Shown here: one piece after another, positions 56,284-64,000 of the stretch
How positions within the stretch are numbered: the stretch's first letter is position 1
Layout of the letters: each line of letters begins with the position of its first letter
Origin: Colimorpha sp045642445
GTDB taxonomy: Bacteria > Bacteroidota > Bacteroidia > Bacteroidales > P3
NCBI GenBank assembly: GCA_045642445.1
Contig: JAZUIX010000172.1
Coordinates: forward strand, 1-64,000
Direction: 5' to 3'
DNA length: 64,000 bases
Position numbers and translations under genes: made by a program
Notes under the pieces: model-generated
What the model saw: only the letters and a program-made list of their open reading frames with translations
Databases searched by the model: none
What the model was told of the DNA's origin: nothing

Positions 56284-57518
56284 TAGTATTCTTTGCCGTT
56301 GAGGAATGCCTTGAAGACCTTATTTTCGCCGTAGGCGTAAGGCAGGTATTCGTAGGTGGGAATCTCGGTGGTGAGGTAGAAGTTGGCCTTCTTGCCTACG
56401 GCAATGGAGCCCAGCTGGTCGCTGACGCCCATAGCATAGCCGCTGTTGATGGTGGTGGCGTTGATGGCCTCTTCGGGAATCATACGATAGTTGACACAGG
56501 CGAAAGAGAGCACCAGCTGCATATTGCCCGAGGGGGAGGAGCCAGGGTTGTAGTCGGAAGCCATAGCCACAGGAAGACCCGCCTCCATCATCTTGCGCAC
56601 AGGGGCGTGCTGCATGTTGAGGAAGAAAGCCGCACCAGGGAGCACGGTGGGCATGGTCTCGGAGCCCAAAAGACACTGGATCTCGGCATCGCCGGTATAC
56701 TCAAGATGGTCGCACGACAAGGCGTTGTGTCGAACAGCACACTGGATGCCGCCGGAGCAAGCCATTTCGTTGGCATGGATTTTGGGACGCATACCGTATT
56801 TGGCACCAGCTTCAAGCATTCGGTCGGTGTCCTCCACGGTGAAGAAACCCGCATCGCAGAAGACGTCAATGAAGTCGGCCAAACCTTCGTCGGCTGACTG
56901 AGGAATCATGCGGTCGATGACAAGGTCGACAAACTTCTCCTGGCATCCACGATACTCCATAGGAATGCCGTGGGCGCCCAAGAGGGTGGCACGGATGGTG
57001 AGAGGACTTGTTTCGCGGAGGCGACGAATGACGCGAAGCATCTTGATTTCGGCCTCGGGGGTCATGCCGTAGCCCGACTTGATTTCGACAGCACCCGTGC
57101 CCATACGAATCATCTGGTCAAGACGGATCATGGCATCCTCATAGAGTTGCTGCTCAGAGGCCTCCTGCACACGTTTGGCGCTGTTGAGGATGCCTCCGCC
57201 ACGTTTGGCTATCTCGTCGTAGCTGAGGCCACGAATCTTGTCGATATACTCTATCTCGCGGCTGCCGGCATACACCATGTGGGTGTGGGAGTCGCAGAAC
57301 GAGGGCAGCACCATACGGCCCATGGCATCGACCTCTTTGTCGAACATCTGTTCGGTGAGTTTGTTCATCGGGCCGAAAGCGGCAATACGGTCGTCCTCAA
57401 CAATGAGGAAAGCATTTTCGATATGATTGATATGGGCCATGTCGGCACCACAAACTTTGATACGGGGGGTCTCTTCAACCTGTAAGAGAGATTTGATATT
57501 TTTGATAAGGGTTTTCAT
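56283..57518 (-). CDS. hutI: Imidazolonepropionase HutI
   Basis: Amidohydrolase of the histidine-degradation pathway that hydrolyses imidazolone-5-propanoate to N-formimino-glutamate. The metal motif DSHTHMVYAGSRE (near 77) is diagnostic, with GTGAVEIKSGYG (near 140), HANEMACSGG (near 250), SCDHLEYT (near 272) and ASDYNPGSSP (near 325). The 411-residue length is normal. The other hut genes (hutH, hutU, hutG) are not in the window, so the pathway is either scattered or incomplete. It stands between ruvB and the lolD-like gene. Confidence 0.92.
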   Translation of the reverse strand: MKTLIKNIKSLLQVEETPRIKVCGADMAHINHIENAFLIVEDDRIAAFGPMNKLTEQMFDKEVDAMGRMVLPSFCDSHTHMVYAGSREIEYIDKIRGLSYDEIAKRGGGILNSAKRVQEASEQQLYEDAMIRLDQMIRMGTGAVEIKSGYGMTPEAEIKMLRVIRRLRETSPLTIRATLLGAHGIPMEYRGCQEKFVDLVIDRMIPQSADEGLADFIDVFCDAGFFTVEDTDRMLEAGAKYGMRPKIHANEMACSGGIQCAVRHNALSCDHLEYTGDAEIQCLLGSETMPTVLPGAAFFLNMQHAPVRKMMEAGLPVAMASDYNPGSSPSGNMQLVLSFACVNYRMIPEEAINATTINSGYAMGVSDQLGSIAVGKKANFYLTTEIPTYEYLPYAYGENKVFKAFLNGKEY

Positions 57519-57553
57519 GGTGATATGTGAATTGTGATATGTGAATTGTGATA
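57519..57553 (-). repeat. GTGATATGTGAATTGTGATA simple repeat
   Basis: The gap between ruvB and hutI consists of tandem ATGTGAATTGTGAT words, related to the arrays at 31200 and 58619. Confidence 0.7.
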
Positions 57554-58579
57554 CTAAAACAGTTCCTGTTGGCTGTCCGAGTTCTTGATTTTGCCGAGGT
57601 GCTGGTAGGCCAACGGGGTGGCTTCACGGCCTCGGGGGGTACGCATAAGGTAGCCCTCCTGAATGAGATAAGGCTCGTACACCTCCTCCACCGTGCCAGA
57701 ATCTTCGCCCACAGCCGTGGAGATGGTATTGATACCCACAGGGCCGCCGTGGAATTTGTCGATGATGGTGCCAAGAATACGCAAATCCATCTCGTCAAGG
57801 CCGTTGCTGTCCACATTCAGGGCCCGCAGGGCATAGCGGGCGATGTCGAGAGTGATGGTGCCATCGCCTTTCACCTGGGCAAAGTCGCGCACACGTCGGA
57901 GCAACAGATTGGCAATACGGGGGGTGCCACGGCTGCGACGGGCTATCTCAAAGGCCGACTCAGAGGTTATCTTCACCTGCAGCAGCCCCGCACTGCGGTT
58001 GACAATACGGGCCAAAGTGTCGGCATCGTAATATTGCAAACGACAGTTGATGCCAAAACGAGCACGCAACGGGGCCGTCAACATGCCCGAGCGAGTGGTG
58101 GCACCGATGAGGGTGAAAGGTTTCAGATTGAGCTGAACACTTCGTGCCGCAGGACCCGACTCGATAAGGATGTCTATCTTATAGTCCTCCATAGCCGAGT
58201 AAAGATACTCCTCAACCACAGGGCTGAGACGGTGTATCTCGTCAATAAAAAGGACATCGTTGGCCTCTAACGAGGTGAGCATACCTGCCAAATCGCCAGG
58301 CTTGTCGAGCACAGGGCCCGAAGTCATCTTGATATTGACTCCCAATTCGTTGGCGATAATGTAGGAGAGTGTGGTCTTGCCCAAACCTGGAGGGCCATGA
58401 AGGAGACAGTGGTCGAGAGGCTCGCCACGCTTTTTAGCTGCACCGACAAAGATGCGAAGATTGTCGAGCACCTGCTGCTGACCCGCAAAACTTTCAAAGC
58501 CTTGAGGTCGCAGAGCACGCTCCACTTCGCGTTCTTGGGCAGATTGGCTGCCACCGGTGGCATCGAGGTTGTTATTCAT
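57554..58579 (-). CDS. ruvB: Holliday junction branch migration helicase RuvB
   Basis: Hexameric AAA+ motor of the RuvABC complex. Walker A is GPPGLGKTT (about 58-66), Walker B LFIDEIHR, sensor 1/arginine-finger region GATTRSGMLTAPLRARFG, and the C-terminal winged helix closes with the conserved YLMRTPRGREATPLAY string. The start was set at ATG 58579, giving 341 residues; a longer frame would translate the upstream simple repeat. A -7-like TATTTTTG at 58608-58601 lies 22 bases upstream. It heads the ruvB-hutI-lolD-rlmB run. Confidence 0.93.
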   Translation of the reverse strand: MNNNLDATGGSQSAQEREVERALRPQGFESFAGQQQVLDNLRIFVGAAKKRGEPLDHCLLHGPPGLGKTTLSYIIANELGVNIKMTSGPVLDKPGDLAGMLTSLEANDVLFIDEIHRLSPVVEEYLYSAMEDYKIDILIESGPAARSVQLNLKPFTLIGATTRSGMLTAPLRARFGINCRLQYYDADTLARIVNRSAGLLQVKITSESAFEIARRSRGTPRIANLLLRRVRDFAQVKGDGTITLDIARYALRALNVDSNGLDEMDLRILGTIIDKFHGGPVGINTISTAVGEDSGTVEEVYEPYLIQEGYLMRTPRGREATPLAYQHLGKIKNSDSQQELF

Positions 58580-58618
58580 AGTGCACTTGCTTTGAGAATG
58601 CAAAAATACGAAATTTTT

Positions 58619-58670
58619 GTGAATTGTGAAAAGTGAATTGTGAAAAGTGAATTGCTGAAAGTGAATTAGG
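58619..58670 (-). repeat. Tandem GTGAATTGTGAAAA array
   Basis: Four degenerate copies of a 13-14 bp word, GTGAATTGTGAAAA, stand upstream of ruvB. They belong to the simple-sequence family common to this window's gaps. Confidence 0.75.
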
Positions 58671-58799
58671 AATTGACAAATGGACACAGAAGCCTTACAT
58701 TATTCATAAAATCAACACTAATATTGACGAAAAAAATAAATATATTCATACTAAAAGAATACTTTTGTCGTTTTATCAATGTAACTAAATTTTCGAACT

Positions 58800-59633
58800 A
58801 TGAGATCAATTATTGTCGGAACAGACTTTTCCAAAGGTTCGTATGTTGCTTTGGAACTTGCCGTAGATGTTGCCAACAAACTTCAGTGCGGCATCAAGGT
58901 CATTTGGGCCAAACGTGAGAAACTGCTGATGGACGAGGAGCAGCAAACCATCATGACCAATTTGGCTGACGAAAAACTCAGACTCCTCTGCGAGCAGCAC
59001 CAGCCCAACCTGCATTATGGAAAGATGCGTTGGGAGATATGTTCCGGCAAAGTGGCGGCTGTGATAGCCCGTCAGGCCCGCCACGAGAACGCCCCAATGA
59101 TTATCATCGGCACCAATGGTGCCTCTGGGTTTGAAAAATACTGGATGGGGAGTACCGCCGTGCGTATAGTGCAGGAAGCCCCTGTGCCAGTGCTCACCAT
59201 TCGCGAGGGCTTCAATTTCCACAAAGCCCTCGAAAAAATCGTGGTTCCTATCCGTGTGAACGTCAATTCGAGACAGAAAGTACCCCCCGCAGCCTCTATG
59301 GCCAAGATGTTTGGCTCGGAAGTGCATATTCTCGGCCTCATCGACTCACCCGACCAGGCTCCACAACTGCGTGCCTACATGGTGCAAACTGCTGAATTTC
59401 TCGGCAACGAAGGAGTCAAATTTGTCTCCACCGTGAAGAAATACAACAACTACAGCGACGCTGTGCTGTCTTACGCCGAGAGCATCAAGGCCGACCTCGT
59501 GGTCATCAACACCGAGCAGGACCGCATCATCTCTCAGTTGTTCTTAGGCACCAATGCCCAGCAGATTGTGCACAACTCACAGTTTCCTGTGCTCTGCATA
59601 CACCCTGCCGATATCTTCAACTTTGCCAAATAG
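58800..59633 (+). CDS. Universal stress protein, two UspA domains
   Basis: A 277-residue protein with tandem UspA folds (about 1-143 and 150-275). The first carries the ATP-binding pattern GTNGASGFEKYWMGSTA (G-2x-G-9x-G-S type; near 101-117). The second has an incomplete version (NTEQDRIISQLFLGTNA). Such double-domain proteins are thought to work in survival under starvation or redox stress; the molecular role is unknown. The start is preceded by an A/T-rich leader. A flavoprotein gene follows after 4 bases. Confidence 0.88.
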   Translation: MRSIIVGTDFSKGSYVALELAVDVANKLQCGIKVIWAKREKLLMDEEQQTIMTNLADEKLRLLCEQHQPNLHYGKMRWEICSGKVAAVIARQARHENAPMIIIGTNGASGFEKYWMGSTAVRIVQEAPVPVLTIREGFNFHKALEKIVVPIRVNVNSRQKVPPAASMAKMFGSEVHILGLIDSPDQAPQLRAYMVQTAEFLGNEGVKFVSTVKKYNNYSDAVLSYAESIKADLVVINTEQDRIISQLFLGTNAQQIVHNSQFPVLCIHPADIFNFAK

Positions 59634-59637
59634 CATT

Positions 59638-60876
59638 ATGTCGAAAGTAATCATAGTGGGTGCCGGAGCTGCCGGCATGATGGCTGCCATTGCTGCCGCC
59701 GAACAGGGAGCAGATGTGGTACTTGTGGAAAAGATGGATCAGGCGGGCCGCAAACTCCGCATCACAGGAAAAGGCCGTTGCAACCTCACCAACACAGCTC
59801 CGCTCAAGGAGTTCATCACCCATATCGGCCCCGATGGGCGCTGGATGCGGAATGGTTTCGCCCAAATGTTCAACACCGAGCTCATGGATTTCTTTGAGCA
59901 ACGCAATGTTCCCCTCGTTGAAGAACGCGGCAGCCGTATTTTCCCCAAAAGCGGGAAATCATTAGATATTTTCCTGGCCCTAATCAACGACTTGGAACGG
60001 CGTTCCAATGTTCAAATCCTCAAAAACAGCGCCGTCAAAAGTCTTACCGAGGATTGTCACGGAGTGAGGTTGCAGGACGGCAGCACCTTGCGTGGCGACA
60101 GCGTGATTATTGCCACAGGAGGCCTCTCCTACCCCACCACAGGATCCACAGGTATCGGCTACCGACTGGCCCAAGAATCAGGGCACACAGTAGTGCCTCA
60201 GGTTCCCTCTCTGGTGTCGCTGGTGTGCGAAGAGCCCATACCGCAAGATTTGGTGGGTTTTGTGCTCAAGAATGTAGGGCTCACCATCACCCGCCCCGAT
60301 GGGAAGAAACTCTTTGACGGTTTTGGCGAGATGACCTTCACCCCCAACGGCATCGATGGCCCCATAGTGCTTTCTGCCAGCCGACAAGTGAGCCGTATGA
60401 TTCACAACGGCGAAAAACTCCTCGCCCACATCGACCTCAAGCCTGCCATCACGGCTGAGACCCTCGACCGCCGTCTCATCAACGACCTCGACAGCAACGG
60501 CACCCGCATTTTCAACGATGCTCTACGCCTGTGGCTCCCTGCCGAACTTGTTCCCCTGGCCCTCACCCGCCTCCATATCGAATACTACAAACGACTCAAC
60601 CAAATCAACGGTGCCGAGCGAAAAAGACTGCTGAACTTCCTCAAGAATGTGGAATTCACCCTCACCGATACGGGCGACTACAACACAGCCATTGTTACAC
60701 AAGGAGGTGTGAGCCTCAACGAAATCAACCCCAAAACTATGGAGTCGAAACTTGTGCCAGGGCTTTATTTTGCAGGCGAAGTGCTCGATATTGACGCCGA
60801 TACTGGTGGTTACAACCTCCAAATCGCCTTCTCTACCGGTTTCGCCGCAGGAAGAGCCGCAAGTCAAAATAAATAA
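59638..60876 (+). CDS. NAD(P)/FAD-dependent oxidoreductase, BaiN/HI0933 family
   Basis: A 412-residue flavoprotein. The dinucleotide motif GAGAAGMMAA lies at residues 7-16 directly after the start, followed by EKMDQAGRKLRITGKGRCNLTN (about 33-54), a family hallmark, then ATGGLSYPTTGSTG (near 155-168) and FAGEVLDIDADTGGYNLQIAF at the end. The family includes enzymes acting on bile-acid intermediates, but most members are uncharacterised. The chosen start (ATG 59638) begins the Rossmann fold; a longer frame overlaps the previous gene. Co-transcribed with the universal stress gene. Confidence 0.87.
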   Translation: MSKVIIVGAGAAGMMAAIAAAEQGADVVLVEKMDQAGRKLRITGKGRCNLTNTAPLKEFITHIGPDGRWMRNGFAQMFNTELMDFFEQRNVPLVEERGSRIFPKSGKSLDIFLALINDLERRSNVQILKNSAVKSLTEDCHGVRLQDGSTLRGDSVIIATGGLSYPTTGSTGIGYRLAQESGHTVVPQVPSLVSLVCEEPIPQDLVGFVLKNVGLTITRPDGKKLFDGFGEMTFTPNGIDGPIVLSASRQVSRMIHNGEKLLAHIDLKPAITAETLDRRLINDLDSNGTRIFNDALRLWLPAELVPLALTRLHIEYYKRLNQINGAERKRLLNFLKNVEFTLTDTGDYNTAIVTQGGVSLNEINPKTMESKLVPGLYFAGEVLDIDADTGGYNLQIAFSTGFAAGRAASQNK

Positions 60877-60898
60877 TCGCAAAACAATAATACTCAAT

Positions 60899-61576
60899 AT
60901 GAAAAAATTCGTAATCTTTGTCATTCTTTTGGCCAATATCATTTTATCCTACGCACAATTAGGAGAACCAACCATTACAGAAAGAGATACTTTCAACGTA
61001 GTTGCAATAAAATACAATAAGATGGAACTTTCTCCCAAGGATTGGCCTTCAAAATATATTATTGAAGATCCTATTTTTCTTGATATTGCTGAATTCAAAT
61101 ACAAAAAAACATCGGCAGAGAATGGTATGATTCTGAATGCTGAAAAAATAATATATAACGTGGTTTGTAATGGAAAATCTGAAACCATGTTCAAAATTAT
61201 ATATGATACTCCTCAAATACTAAAGCACGGAACCCAATATCAAATAGCATATCATATCGGTGATTATATATTCTACACCGCTCCATCAAACAACATTTCA
61301 ATTGGCACTGGTTTCTCTCTCACAGGACGCACCGCCAAAGCCTTGCCGAGCCCTTCTATCACCACACAAAAAGAAGGCAAAATAGTTGTAAAAATTTGGG
61401 TCAATCGAGAAGGGAATGTAATCCAGTCATCTGCTCCTGAAAAAGGTTCCACCATCACCGACCAAACTCTTGTCGACCAAGCAAAATCCGCAGCCCTAAA
61501 AGCAAAATTTAGCACAAACCCAAATGCTCCTGAAAGTCAAACAGGCACAATCACATACGCTTTTCAAAACAACTAA
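60899..61576 (+). CDS. Secreted protein with TonB-C-like domain
   Basis: A 225-residue exported protein. A signal peptide lies at about residues 1-19 (MKKFVIFVILLANIILSYA). The middle part (about 25-140) is not recognised. The C-terminal 65 residues (KIVVKIWVNREGNVI, DQAKSAALKAKF) match the TonB C-terminal domain used by many Bacteroidetes for energy transduction or protein binding. There is no transmembrane helix that would make it a true TonB. The gene is more AT-rich than its neighbours, which could mean recent acquisition. An 11-bp hairpin follows. Confidence 0.65.
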   Translation: MKKFVIFVILLANIILSYAQLGEPTITERDTFNVVAIKYNKMELSPKDWPSKYIIEDPIFLDIAEFKYKKTSAENGMILNAEKIIYNVVCNGKSETMFKIIYDTPQILKHGTQYQIAYHIGDYIFYTAPSNNISIGTGFSLTGRTAKALPSPSITTQKEGKIVVKIWVNREGNVIQSSAPEKGSTITDQTLVDQAKSAALKAKFSTNPNAPESQTGTITYAFQNN

Positions 61577-61583
61577 TTATGAA

Positions 61584-61608
61584 ATGACCTAAAACCTTTT
61601 TAGGTCAT
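61584..61608. terminator. Bidirectional hairpin between convergent genes
   Basis: ATGACCTAAAA (61584-61594), loop CCT and TTTTAGGTCAT (61598-61608) form a perfect 11-bp stem between the convergent TonB-C and ABC-F genes. It can terminate both. Confidence 0.75.
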
Positions 61609-61620
61609 CCTATATGGTTT

Positions 61621-63537
61621 CTAGAACTCCTCAACCGCTATAGTAGCGTTCTCCCAGTCTTCCATTTTTTGGTCGAGCTGGTCTTTCAACGACTGATATT
61701 CTTTGTAGAAATCGGCATCTTGGGCATTTCCTGATGCCAAAAGGGCCTCTTTTTCGGCTATTTGGGTCTCAAGCGCCTCAATCTCTTTCTCAATCTTTTC
61801 AACCGCGTTGCGGAGCTTACGAAGCTCACGCTCACGATCTTTTGACTGCTCGTAGGCCTGGCGTCCCGCCGTGGAAGAAACCTTTGTTTCAACACTTACC
61901 TTCTTGACGGTTCGCTCGGCCTCCTCACGAAGCCTTTTCTGCTCCAAAAACTCAAAGATGTCGCCTTTGAACTCATGAACGGCACCATCCCGAAACTCGT
62001 ACAAAGTATCGGTAAGGCCTTGCAGAAAATCACGGTCGTGAGACACAAGTATCAATGTTCCTGTATATTGCAACAGAGCATTCTTCAAAATATCTTTGGA
62101 ATCCATGTCCAAATGGTTGGTGGGCTCATCGAGCACCAACAGATTGGAAGGGGTAAGCAGCAATTTTGCCAAAGCAAGGCGGGCTTTCTCACCGCCCGAG
62201 AGCACCTTGACCTTCTTCTCACAATCCTCGCTGTCGAAAAGGAAACTGCCCAAAATGTTGCGGATCTTGGGACGGATGTCACCCGTGGCAATATCGTCAA
62301 TGGTTTGAAAAACAGTCTTCTCGCCATCCAACATAGCCGCCTGGTTTTGGGCATAATAGCCCACCTGCACTTGCGTTCCAAGTTTGAACGATCCCGTATA
62401 ATCCTGAATATCGCCCACAACAATCTTGGCCATAGTGGACTTTCCCTCACCGTTGCGACCCACAAAAGCCACCTTCTTGCCCGAGGTGAGGAGGAGGTCT
62501 ACATCGTCGAAGACCTGCAAATCGCCATACGCCTTGCCCAAATGTTGCGCCTCGATGACAATCTTGCCGCTATGCGGGGCGGGTTGGAAACGGAAATGGA
62601 TGCTCTCGGTGCTGACCTCATCCACCTGGATCGTCTCCATTTTGTCGAGCATCTTGATACGCGACTGCACCTGTTTCGACTTGGTGGCCTTGTAGCGGAA
62701 ACGCTCGATGAAAGCCTCAATCTGAGCCACCTGACGCTGCTGGGCGGTAAGCTGGGCCATCTGTGAGGCTCGGCGCTCCTGCATCTGAATGACATACTCG
62801 GAATAGGGGCATTTATAGTCGTAGATGCGACCTGCGGTAATCTCAATAGTGCGCTTGGTGATGTTGTCGAGGAAAGTGCGGTCGTGGGACACCAGCACCA
62901 CGGCACCAGGGTAGCTCTGGAGGAAATTCTCGAGCCATTGTATCGACTCGATGTCGAGGTGGTTGGTGGGCTCGTCGAGGAGGAGGAAATCGGGCTGCCG
63001 CAAAAGCAGTTTGGCCAGCTCCACACGCATCTGCCACCCGCCGCTGAACTCGGCCACAGGGCGGTCAAAATCGCTGTGTCGGAACCCCAAGCCGAGGAGC
63101 ACCTTCTCTGTCTGTTCACGCCTGCTGTCGCCCCCGAGGAGAGAGATATGCTCGGTGACATCGGTGTGGCGGTTGAGGAGACGGGCGTATTCGTCCGACT
63201 CATAGTCGGTGCGCTCGGCTATCTCCTCGGCCAGACGCTGCTGCTCCTGTAGCAGCTCGTCGATGCGGCTGAAGGCGGTGAGGGCCTCTTCAATAACCGT
63301 GCGGACGGTGTCGGGCACCATCTCCTGCGGCAAGTAACCCACCGTCTGCCCCGAGGCTATGACCAGCGTGCCCGTCTCGGGCTGCTGCCAGCCGCAGAGG
63401 ATTTTGAGCAGCGTGGACTTTCCCGCCCCGTTCTTGCCCACGAGACCTATGCGGTCGCGGTCGGCAATGTTGAACGTGACGTTTTCGAAGAGGTTGGTAC
63501 CTGTGAACTGGACAGAGAGATTGTTTAATGCTAACAT
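61621..63537 (-). CDS. ABC-F family ATPase (translation factor)
   Basis: A 638-residue soluble protein with two ABC domains and no membrane part. First domain: GKNGAGKST (near 36), FSGGWQMR, DEPTNHLD; second: GRNGEGKST (near 352), LSGGEKAR, DEPTNHLD. An interdomain linker (about 240-315) carries the arginine- and glutamine-rich helices that reach the ribosomal peptidyl-transferase site. A C-terminal coiled coil (about 545-630) resembles Uup/YfmR members. Probable job: rescue of stalled ribosomes or protection against antibiotics; Uup and EttA subfamilies cannot be separated safely. An ATG two codons earlier is equally possible. Confidence 0.88.
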   Translation of the reverse strand: MLALNNLSVQFTGTNLFENVTFNIADRDRIGLVGKNGAGKSTLLKILCGWQQPETGTLVIASGQTVGYLPQEMVPDTVRTVIEEALTAFSRIDELLQEQQRLAEEIAERTDYESDEYARLLNRHTDVTEHISLLGGDSRREQTEKVLLGLGFRHSDFDRPVAEFSGGWQMRVELAKLLLRQPDFLLLDEPTNHLDIESIQWLENFLQSYPGAVVLVSHDRTFLDNITKRTIEITAGRIYDYKCPYSEYVIQMQERRASQMAQLTAQQRQVAQIEAFIERFRYKATKSKQVQSRIKMLDKMETIQVDEVSTESIHFRFQPAPHSGKIVIEAQHLGKAYGDLQVFDDVDLLLTSGKKVAFVGRNGEGKSTMAKIVVGDIQDYTGSFKLGTQVQVGYYAQNQAAMLDGEKTVFQTIDDIATGDIRPKIRNILGSFLFDSEDCEKKVKVLSGGEKARLALAKLLLTPSNLLVLDEPTNHLDMDSKDILKNALLQYTGTLILVSHDRDFLQGLTDTLYEFRDGAVHEFKGDIFEFLEQKRLREEAERTVKKVSVETKVSSTAGRQAYEQSKDRERELRKLRNAVEKIEKEIEALETQIAEKEALLASGNAQDADFYKEYQSLKDQLDQKMEDWENATIAVEEF

Positions 63538-63540
63538 AAT

Positions 63541-63576
63541 CAAAAAAAGGCTGCCGATTGAGAAACAGGCAGCCTT
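63541..63576 (-). terminator. Rho-independent terminator of the TonB gene
   Basis: On the minus strand AAGGCTGCC and GGCAGCCTT form a 9-bp stem with a 12-base loop, followed by a run of T. It lies between the partial TonB gene and the ABC-F gene, the position of a classic intrinsic terminator. Confidence 0.85.
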
Positions 63577-63605
63577 AATTTACAACTTTAGAATCTGAAA
63601 TAAGA

Positions 63606-64000
63606 CTACTGCAGGTTGAAGGAAACGGGGAGGTTGAACTGTGTACGGACAGCCTTACCACGCTGTTTGCCGGGTTTCCACTTGGGCATGGACTTGACCA
63701 CGCGGACAGCCTCAGCACCGCAGCCGCCTCCGATGTCGCGGAGCACTCTGACGTTGGCCACACTACCGTCCTTCTCGACCACGAAGGTCACGAACACACG
63801 GCCGGTGATGTTGTTTTCCTTTGCCAGCTGCGGGTACTTGATGTTCTCGGCAATGAAGTGCGAGAGGGCTTCAAGACCGCCGGGGAACTCGGGGTCGTCT
63901 TCAACGACGAGGAAGACTTCTTCTTCTTCCTCCTCTTCCTCTTCGACAACCTCAACCTTTACAAATTCCTCCTGAGCCTTGTTGGCGTTATCGCTGGCGT
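63606..64000 (-). CDS. TonB-family energy transducer, C-terminal part (gene runs off the window)
   Basis: The last about 130 residues of a TonB protein. An acidic stretch of Glu residues (63900-63960) leads into the C-terminal domain: FPGGLEALSHFIAENIKYP, GRVFVTFVVEKDGSV and KSMPKWKPGKQRG, ending in PVSF. This is the standard TonB-C of Bacteroidetes outer-membrane transport. The N-terminal anchor lies outside the window, so subclass and start are unknown. A rho-independent terminator follows. Confidence 0.9.
   Translation of the reverse strand, partial: ASDNANKAQEEFVKVEVVEEEEEEEEEVFLVVEDDPEFPGGLEALSHFIAENIKYPQLAKENNITGRVFVTFVVEKDGSVANVRVLRDIGGGCGAEAVRVVKSMPKWKPGKQRGKAVRTQFNLPVSFNLQ

Noticed and set aside
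1..64000. tRNA, rRNA or riboswitch genes
   Set aside because: Gaps were scanned for cloverleaf ends, GTTCRANNC boxes and known leader motifs by eye; none convincing was found, though this is not a covariance search.

Overview
The window is bacterial and chromosomal, and it reads as a member of the order Bacteroidales. Four things point there: a complete run of type IX secretion/gliding genes (porP-like, gldK, gldL, gldM and two gldN); three predicted cargo proteins with C-terminal T9SS sorting domains; promoters of the Bacteroidetes type (TTG, about 19 bases, TAnnTTTG) instead of E. coli -35/-10 boxes; and A/T-rich leaders without Shine-Dalgarno sequences. Repeat-rich intergenic DNA suggests an uncultured, probably gut- or rumen-type lineage, but species cannot be told from the sequence. 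No rRNA, tRNA, CRISPR array, prophage or intact insertion sequence was seen.

Layout. 0-6 kb: a UshA-type nucleotidase, an EnvC-like LytM protein and a glycoside hydrolase 3/serine hydrolase fusion, bordered by copies of a short MITE-like element. 6.2-13 kb: a tight operon of two DRTGG proteins, two GHKL ATPases, an [FeFe]-hydrogenase-like iron-sulfur protein and a PHP phosphoesterase, running through 4-base overlaps into an SF1 helicase and an LD-carboxypeptidase. 13-15.9 kb: a polysaccharide deacetylase-like protein, kdsC and rlpA. 16.6-23.8 kb: the T9SS core operon, ending in a duplicated gldN whose start codon lies just behind a 17-bp perfect hairpin. 23.8-27.7 kb, minus strand: a PASTA protein, a T9SS cargo protein and an RluD-like synthase. 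27.7-29.9 kb: a repeat- and hairpin-rich stretch with gene remnants. 29.9-35.6 kb, minus strand: miaB, an M6-type T9SS metalloprotease and the T9SS plug-domain protein. 36.6-51.1 kb, minus strand: a 4014-residue T9SS cargo protein whose stop codon overlaps the GTG start of tilS, followed by a Fic protein. 51.7-64 kb: a flotillin, a lipoprotein joined to a gene remnant, rlmB, lolD-like, hutI, ruvB, a universal stress protein, a BaiN-type flavoprotein, two TonB-C proteins and an ABC-F ATPase.

How it fits together. The central theme is protein export to the cell surface: the GldK/L/M/N and PorP machine, the plug-domain protein and three cargo proteins (622, 1011 and 4014 residues) all lie within 35 kb. 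A second theme is envelope and cell-wall upkeep (EnvC, RlpA, PASTA, LdcA, KdsC, deacetylase, LolD, TonB). The least understood unit is the hydrogenase-like/DRTGG/GHKL/PHP cluster. It has the parts of a redox-sensing switch, yet no catalytic hydrogenase subunits are present in the window. The intergenic DNA is unusually structured, with several dispersed repeat families and long perfect hairpins.
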